Shown here in pieces: positions 59,727 to 64,000 of a stretch of DNA of 64,000 nucleotides. The number at the start of each line of letters is the position of its first letter. Position 1 is the first letter of the stretch. Source of the stretch: Sipunculus nudus (Eukaryota > Annelida > Sipuncula > Golfingiida > Sipunculidae). The notes beneath the pieces were generated by a model. It saw nothing but the letters and a program-made list of their open reading frames with translations. It was not told the DNA's origin and made no database searches. Where the stretch lies: assembly GCA_026874595.1 (NCBI GenBank), contig JAPPUL010000073.1, forward strand, positions 62,001 to 126,000, read 5' to 3'. The position numbers and the translations under genes were made by a program.

Positions 59727-60257
59727 TCAATACATAATGTGTTTACCTGTAATAGAGCCGGAAGCAAGAGCATTTTCCTCTAAAGCTTCTTTAATTTGCT
59801 GTGTAGAGGGTGGAGGATTAGGAGTTGCCTGAGGGAGTGCGTAGACATAAATGGTGTATGTATATGTTTTAGGTGTAGCTGGATCTTTATTTTTATCTGG
59901 GTTCGGGCCTGTATATTTCCATACAGTGGTAGCGCCGGTAATATCACCACCTTTGCTAATACCTTTAGTATCAGGAGGAATACCTCTAATAAACCAGAGC
60001 GCTTTGTCAGGGTATTCTTTAGATTGCATAATTATAACTAATTCTATAGTTTCCTCGGGTACATTTTCCCAAGTTAGGGGAGGGGACTCTTCAAGCCCGC
60101 CAAGATCAACAGAAAGATAGTCTTTATTTATAAAACCTTCGTCATTAGTAAAATGAGTACTTTTAACATTCAAGTTAAAGTGTACTTCAGTTAACTTACA
60201 ATAAGCAGTAGAGAAAATAGATGCTGTAATAGATATTATAATAAGTAGCTTTGACAT
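59727..60257 (-). CDS. Exported PEBP/YbhB-family protein
   Basis: 176 residues from the ATG at 60257 (a GTG 16 codons upstream gives a worse signal). Sec signal MSKLLIIISITASIFSTAYC, then the PEBP core: ESPPLTWENVPEETIELVIIM, YPDKALWFIRGIPPDTKGI, TYTYTIYVYALP and a C-terminal GSITGKHIMY. The family binds phospholipid-like or small ligands; bacterial YbhB/YbcL roles are poorly known. The DPD-x-P and H-W signature is changed (ALW in place of HW). Its 3' end has been duplicated downstream three times. Confidence 0.8.
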   Translation of the reverse strand: MSKLLIIISITASIFSTAYCKLTEVHFNLNVKSTHFTNDEGFINKDYLSVDLGGLEESPPLTWENVPEETIELVIIMQSKEYPDKALWFIRGIPPDTKGISKGGDITGATTVWKYTGPNPDKNKDPATPKTYTYTIYVYALPQATPNPPPSTQQIKEALEENALASGSITGKHIMY

Positions 60258-60588
60258 TGTTAAGTTAAAGGTTCCAAAATTGTTATTCAGTATATATTGT
60301 AACACAGATTCTTTAAAAAAAATAATGTAAATATTGCTAAAATATATTATCGTAACTATAACTTGAAAATCAAATTATAGATAAGTTTCTAATTGAAGTG
60401 CCTATTATCCTTTTTCTGGATATTGCTAATAAAGGAATAAATAAAGGGATAAGTAATATGTTATAAGTCTCTATTCAAACAAATATCAATTCCAAACATC
60501 AATTCTTGACTTTAATATACTTTATATTTAAATTAGGTTTTATTGTTTTTCATGAAGGATAGTAAAAAAGAGTAACACTAACTAAAAT

Positions 60589-60662
60589 GTGCCTATAGCT
60601 CAGCTGGATAGAGCGTTGGATTGCGGTTCCAAAGGTCGGAGGTTCAAATCCTCTTAGGCACG
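60589..60662 (+). tRNA. tRNA-Arg, anticodon GCG
   Basis: Full cloverleaf: acceptor GTGCCTA with TAGGCAC, D stem GCTC/GAGC with loop AGCTGGATA (A20 present), anticodon stem TTGGA/TCCAA with loop TTGCGGT, T stem GGAGG/CCTCT with TTCAAAT loop, discriminator G. The anticodon is GCG, which reads CGC and CGU. A20 and C35 are the arginine identity marks. CCA is not encoded, so a CCA-adding enzyme is needed. Most bacteria have ACG here, edited to ICG. Confidence 0.93.
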
Positions 60663-60680
60663 ATAGTGCTTTTTTTTTTA
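60658..60680 (+). terminator. tRNA terminator
   Basis: GCAC (tRNA 3' end) and GTGC flank GATA, followed at once by a run of T bases. A small stem plus T run ends the tRNA transcript. Confidence 0.5.
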
Positions 60681-60718
60681 AAATAAAGAAGTTTATTTAA
60701 GAAGTTTATATATTAAAT

Positions 60719-60770
60719 CTATGGGCTTTAATATAATTGTCTAATAACAAAGATAATAAAAAGCCCATAG
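60719..60770. terminator. 11-bp inverted repeat past sodB
   Basis: CTATGGGCTTT (60719-60729) is repeated inverted at 60760-60770, 30 bases apart, 12 bases after the sodB stop. It can fold in the sodB RNA. The wide loop makes it a weak terminator candidate. Confidence 0.4.
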
Positions 60771-60782
60771 CCTTAGTCTAAC

Positions 60783-61373
60783 TTATAGATTTGATGCCAC
60801 AAAGTCCCAATTAACTAGCTTTTCAACGAATGTTGAAATATAATCAGGTCTCCTATTTTGATAGTCCAAATAATAAGCATGTTCCCAAACATCCATAGTG
60901 AGCAAAGCCTTTTGACCGTGTGCCATTGGCAGATCAGCATTTGCCGTTTTAACTATCTTTAATTTGCCTCCCTCACTTACAAGCCAAGCCCAGCCTGAGC
61001 CAAATTGAGTTGCCCCAGCATTCTTAAACTGACTTGCAAATTCATCAAGGCTGCCAAAATCTGCTTTTATCTTATCTGCAAGTACTCCAGTCGGATTGCC
61101 ACCGCCATTTTGTTTCATGCACTTCCAATAAAAAGTATGATTCCATACTTGTGCAGCATTATTAAATATGCCAACAGAAGATGGATTATTTGCAGTCTTT
61201 TGTATTATATTTTCAAGGGACTGTCCTTCAAGCGGATTGCCTTCAAGTAGCTTATTTAGGTTTGTTACGTATGCATTATGATGTTTGCCATAATGAAAAT
61301 CTAGCGTCTTTGCCGAAATATATGGTTCAAGGCCGCTTTTGTCATATGGTAAATCAGGTAATGTTATAGCCAT
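60783..61373 (-). CDS. sodB: Iron superoxide dismutase
   Basis: 196 residues. The metal ligands are visible: His in FHYGKHHNAYV, His in WNHTFYW, and Asp and His in DVWEHAYYLDYQN. The Gln in GATQFGSGWAWL is in the position that marks iron-type enzymes. It turns superoxide into O2 and H2O2 in the cytosol; there is no signal peptide. The SD GGAGG lies before the ATG. Single gene. Intact. Confidence 0.95.
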   Translation of the reverse strand: MAITLPDLPYDKSGLEPYISAKTLDFHYGKHHNAYVTNLNKLLEGNPLEGQSLENIIQKTANNPSSVGIFNNAAQVWNHTFYWKCMKQNGGGNPTGVLADKIKADFGSLDEFASQFKNAGATQFGSGWAWLVSEGGKLKIVKTANADLPMAHGQKALLTMDVWEHAYYLDYQNRRPDYISTFVEKLVNWDFVASNL

Positions 61374-61520
61374 TTATCCTCCATTCTATCATATCCTATT
61401 ACTTTTTGATATTTTGCAACAGGTTAGGTTTTTTTTATTTAAATTTATGTTTAATATAATAAATTAACTTGGCAAGTAGTATACATTCTCTTTTTAACCA
61501 TTTTATCTTCTTAGATTCTC

Positions 61521-62678
61521 TTAAGCTCTTATATCTTTGTCCTGTAAGCTATTTATAATCTCAACGCCTCTTTTTAAGACTTCGTTATCATTTGCAAATG
61601 ATATTCTAATATATTTGTTTTGTTCTGAGAATACACTTCCGGGTATAAGTAAAAGATTTTGTTTTAGAGCTGCATTAAAAAAATCATAATCGGACTTGAA
61701 ATGGTCTGGTATCTTAAGAAAAGCATAAAATGCCCCCTCAGGCTTATTTAATATAAGACTTTTAAGTCCATCATAAATTATGTTACGTTTTTCTCTATAG
61801 GCCTCAATTTTTGCTTTATTATGATAATCTAAGGACTTAATTAAAACATTTTGTGCAAATGAAGGAGCACATACAAATGTATACTGCTGTAGTTTTGTCA
61901 TCTCTTGTATTATTTCTTTTGGGCCAGAAGCATATCCAAGTCTCCATCCGGTCATAGCAAGACTTTTAGAATATCCGGACATAATGAGTGTGTTTTTGTA
62001 GATTGAGGCTATAGATATATGTTTTTCATCATATACAAAGTCCTCATATATCTCATCTGATAATATAAATAGATTATGCTTTTTAGCAAAACTTGCAATT
62101 AGTTCAAGTTCTTTTTTAGTATATACTTTACCAGTTGGGTTTGCAGGCGAGTTTAGTATTAGGAGTTTAGTTTTTGGGCTAACACTCTCTTCTAAAACAT
62201 TCTTACTTAAGGCAAAGTCAGGATAAGTGTCTAAATATATCGCCTTAGCACCAAGAACATTTACAAGATGTTTGTAGGAAACAAAGTATGGATCTGGTAT
62301 TAAAACCTCATCTCCTTTATCAAGCATTACAAACAAAGCTAAAAACAAAGCTCCAGACACGCCACTTGTTATAATAATATCCTCACAATTTGCAGATTTA
62401 GTTTTAGCAATGTGATTTAGTAATTTATCCTTTAGCTTAGGCATTCCCCCAGTTAGAGTATATTTATTTTGTCCCAAACGTATTGCATCATAAGCATATT
62501 CTTTAAGTAAATCCGGCACATCAAAGTCAGGCTCTCCTATACTTAGGTTTATAGGATTTGTAAGACTTTTACTAAGGTCAAATACTTTTCTTATCCCAGA
62601 TGCGTCAATATTTTGCATATGAGAGGCTATATAATTATTTTGTTTAATCATTTGGTTCATTTGGTTCATTTGGTTCAT
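61521..62678 (-). CDS. Class I/II aminotransferase (aspartate-type)
   Basis: 385 residues, PLP fold type I. SIGEPDFDVP near the start, LNSPANPTGKVYT, LSDEIYEDFVY with the Asp that holds the PLP nitrogen, and the Schiff-base Lys in MSGYSKSLAMTGWRLGY. The C-terminal Arg for the substrate carboxylate lies in KYIRISFAND. Aspartate or another dicarboxylic or aromatic amino acid is the likely donor. The first ten residues are MNQ repeats from 9-bp units that also encode the end of the exonuclease gene, which it overlaps by 35 bases. A start at the fourth Met is equally possible. Confidence 0.88.
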   Translation of the reverse strand: MNQMNQMNQMIKQNNYIASHMQNIDASGIRKVFDLSKSLTNPINLSIGEPDFDVPDLLKEYAYDAIRLGQNKYTLTGGMPKLKDKLLNHIAKTKSANCEDIIITSGVSGALFLALFVMLDKGDEVLIPDPYFVSYKHLVNVLGAKAIYLDTYPDFALSKNVLEESVSPKTKLLILNSPANPTGKVYTKKELELIASFAKKHNLFILSDEIYEDFVYDEKHISIASIYKNTLIMSGYSKSLAMTGWRLGYASGPKEIIQEMTKLQQYTFVCAPSFAQNVLIKSLDYHNKAKIEAYREKRNIIYDGLKSLILNKPEGAFYAFLKIPDHFKSDYDFFNAALKQNLLLIPGSVFSEQNKYIRISFANDNEVLKRGVEIINSLQDKDIRA

Positions 62679-63294
62679 TTGGTTTTTTTGGTTGACAATT
62701 CTTTTTATTAAGGTCGTAATCTTTGAAATATATGGCCTTTGCGAGGGTACTTATATTTGTGTATGCTGTTTTGGCGATATTTTGTTTTGCAGCTAGTAAG
62801 AATAAATTACTTGTTGCTTTTGCGTCGTCTAAGGCTCTGTGTGTATTTTCCGGATGTATGTTAAAAGTCTTATTAAGATTTTGTAGTTTATAGCTTGGTA
62901 ATTTTGGCAGCAACTTTTTAAATATACTTATAGTATCATATATTTTATTTTTAGGATAATTAAAGTCATTATTATATAATGCATGAGAAATAAAGCGAGC
63001 ATCAAACGGAGCGTTATGAGAGAGTAGGGGAGTATCTCCTATAAAATGTATAAACTTCCTAAGCACGACATCTATTTTTGGAGAATCAACAAGCATCTCC
63101 TCTCTAATTCCTGTTAGATTTATTACAATCTCATCTATTTCTCCATCAAAATATACTAGCGATTTAAATGTATCTATAAAACCTTGCTTAGTACTAAACC
63201 TTACACAGCCTACTTCTATTATACTGTGTTTACGACAACTCAAACCAGTAGTCTCTAAATCAAAACATACAAATTCGTCTTCTAAAGTTGACAT
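62644..63294 (-). CDS. DnaQ-like 3'-5' exonuclease
   Basis: 216 residues of the DEDDh type. Exo I FDLETTGLSCRKHSIIEVG carries the Asp-Glu pair, Exo II LLSHNAPFDARFI the second Asp, and Exo III HRALDDAKAT the His and last Asp. It may be the proofreading epsilon subunit or a stand-alone DNA/RNA exonuclease. The C-terminus is a simple PNE repeat from the 9-bp units at 62649-62683. It is 9 bases after coaD. GAGGAAT precedes the ATG. Confidence 0.87.
   Translation of the reverse strand: MSTLEDEFVCFDLETTGLSCRKHSIIEVGCVRFSTKQGFIDTFKSLVYFDGEIDEIVINLTGIREEMLVDSPKIDVVLRKFIHFIGDTPLLSHNAPFDARFISHALYNNDFNYPKNKIYDTISIFKKLLPKLPSYKLQNLNKTFNIHPENTHRALDDAKATSNLFLLAAKQNIAKTAYTNISTLAKAIYFKDYDLNKKNCQPKKPNEPNEPNEPND
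62649..62683. repeat. 9-bp repeats shared by two overlapping genes
   Basis: Unit AAATGAACC (minus strand) three times in full with partial flanks. In one frame it encodes PNE repeats at the exonuclease C-terminus, in another MNQ repeats at the aminotransferase start. Confidence 0.95.
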
Positions 63295-63303
63295 ATATTC
63301 CTC

Positions 63304-63846
63304 TTAGACATCATGAGTTTTTAGCTTTGCCGCAAGGTGTCTTATTATATTTTCCGGAACATATTCTTTTATATCAGCACCAAGCTTGTAGACCTCTTTT
63401 ACGATACTTGAACTTATATGTTCGTATTTAGGTGAAGATAGCATGAATATTGTCTCAATATCCTTATTTAAATATTTATTCATTCTAGAACTTCTAAACT
63501 CAAATTCAAAGTCTGATAAAGCCCGTATCCCGCGAACGAGCAATCTAGCACCCTGCGATTGTGCAAAGTCTACTAATAATCCATTAAAACTCATAACAGA
63601 CACTTTATCTTCTAATCTCTCATTTGATATCGTCTCTGAGAGCATTAACTCCCTCTCCTTTATCGTGAATGTGCAGCTTTTACTCGGATTATCTACTATT
63701 GCCAGTATTATGTTGTTAAATGTTGGTGCTATACGGTATATTATGTCTAGATGTCCATAAGTTAACGGATCGAAACTTCCAGGGTATATTACTTTTACTT
63801 CATTCTTTATTTCATTCTTTACTTCATTCTTTACTTCATTAGTCAT
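63304..63846 (-). CDS. coaD: Phosphopantetheine adenylyltransferase
   Basis: 180 residues, about 18 longer than usual at the N-terminus. The nucleotide-transfer motif YPGSFDPLTYGHLDII starts near residue 22. DFEFEFRSSRMNKYL and ISSSIVKEVYKLGADIKEYVP follow, as expected for CoaD. It makes dephospho-CoA from 4'-phosphopantetheine and ATP, an essential step. The extension is four in-frame 12-bp repeats (VKNE units). It is the first gene of a run with the exonuclease and aminotransferase. Confidence 0.94.
   Translation of the reverse strand: MTNEVKNEVKNEIKNEVKVIYPGSFDPLTYGHLDIIYRIAPTFNNIILAIVDNPSKSCTFTIKERELMLSETISNERLEDKVSVMSFNGLLVDFAQSQGARLLVRGIRALSDFEFEFRSSRMNKYLNKDIETIFMLSSPKYEHISSSIVKEVYKLGADIKEYVPENIIRHLAAKLKTHDV
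63797..63840 (-). repeat. 12-bp repeats in the coaD N-terminal extension
   Basis: Almost four units of AATGAAGTAAAG type, one with a single change, in frame, adding about 16 residues rich in Lys, Glu and Asn before the conserved fold. Confidence 0.9.
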
Positions 63847-63930
63847 TCAACTTAGTCCTTGCTTAATTTTTATACTAAATTTATAAATTTAGTGACTATT
63901 AACGAAGTTTTTTTTTAAATGAAAGTTTTA

Positions 63931-63974
63931 ATCAAAGACAATCAAAGACAATCAAAGACAATTAAAGACAATTA
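63931..63974. repeat. 10-bp tandem repeats upstream of coaD
   Basis: ATCAAAGACA three times, then ATTAAAGACA and a partial unit. It lies in the likely promoter region of coaD or of a gene beyond the window. Confidence 0.9.
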
Positions 63975-64000
63975 AGAAGTTTTTTTATATTTATGGATTA

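Larger units (their letters stand above)
58733..59780. repeat. Tandem copies of the PEBP gene 3' end
   Basis: A unit of about 316-340 bases occurs three times before the intact gene. The unit consists of about 115 bases of the gene's C-terminal coding end (unit starts near 58733, 59063 and 59379, with the fourth matching stretch at about 59719 inside the real gene) plus about 205 bases of other sequence. Copies differ at a few bases and in the number of short ATAAATATCAAAT and AAAACATTAC sub-repeats. The partial copies cannot encode the protein. Confidence 0.9.

Noticed and set aside
58733-59780. CRISPR array
   Set aside because: The units are over 300 bp and contain a gene tail. There are no short repeats with unique spacers and no cas1; the Cas2-like gene is 10 kb away.

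Overview
The window is AT-rich bacterial DNA. It carries Tat- and Sec-exported proteins, lipoproteins with normal lipoboxes, and SD-led genes. I cannot name the species. The left part (about 1-31,400) holds genes typical of aromatic- and amino-acid-using Proteobacteria. The right part (about 31,400-64,000) holds housekeeping genes (coaD, a DnaQ-type exonuclease, an aminotransferase, sodB, a tRNA), restriction systems and lipoproteins. By eye the right part favours ATA, AGA and AGG codons and a purine-rich coding strand, while the phenol genes use CGT and ATT more. The left part may therefore be an acquired catabolic region. Many genes are broken by a single stop, a slip in a base run or a short tandem duplication, which looks like ongoing genome decay (host-associated or relaxed selection).

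Layout. 1-2,270: gene remnants and a frameshifted Gfo/Idh/MocA oxidoreductase of visibly higher GC. 2,524-6,121: an apparently intact glutamate/aspartate-type ABC importer (gltIJKL) with a RidA-family gene. 6,300-7,300: remnants of an IS3-like transposase, a type I restriction subunit and an IS1595-like transposase. 7,457-10,307: a damaged TRAP transporter, with a second IS1595-like remnant on its other side. 11,050-15,608: a MarR-type regulator and a 5-oxoprolinase/hydantoinase-like gene with two frameshifts. 16,352-24,202 (+) and 24,972-30,828 (-): two convergent operons for phenol hydroxylase and the meta-cleavage pathway (dmpKLMNOP, ferredoxin, catechol 2,3-dioxygenase; dmpC, E, F, G, H, I). 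Together they would turn phenol into catechol, then 2-hydroxymuconic semialdehyde, then pyruvate plus acetyl-CoA. dmpN, dmpB and dmpC each carry one in-frame TAA, and the adjacent GntR-type regulator is a relic.

31,482-40,215 is a defence region. It has a putative PD-(D/E)XK nuclease gene, then a type I restriction-modification locus of the EcoR124 kind (hsdM-hsdS-unknown-hsdR). An unknown 217-residue gene sits between hsdS and hsdR, the place where the prr locus carries its anticodon nuclease. 40,603-48,378 contains a lipoprotein, a broken exported protein, two decayed GLUG-repeat surface proteins either side of rtcB, and an MDR oxidoreductase. 48,604-52,151 pairs a small Cas2-like protein with a type IIG/ISP-like restriction-methylase. 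52,212-56,531 has DUF547, selO, a Tat-exported multicopper oxidase and a membrane-anchored cytochrome c. 56,571-60,257 has three lipoproteins and a PEBP-family gene whose 3' end has been copied three times in tandem. 60,589-63,846 has tRNA-Arg(GCG), sodB, an aminotransferase, a DnaQ-like exonuclease and coaD.

A recurring feature is short perfect tandem duplication (units of 9-17 bases, 2-5 copies). These lie in intergenic DNA, at gene starts and ends, in hsdS, and at one frameshift.
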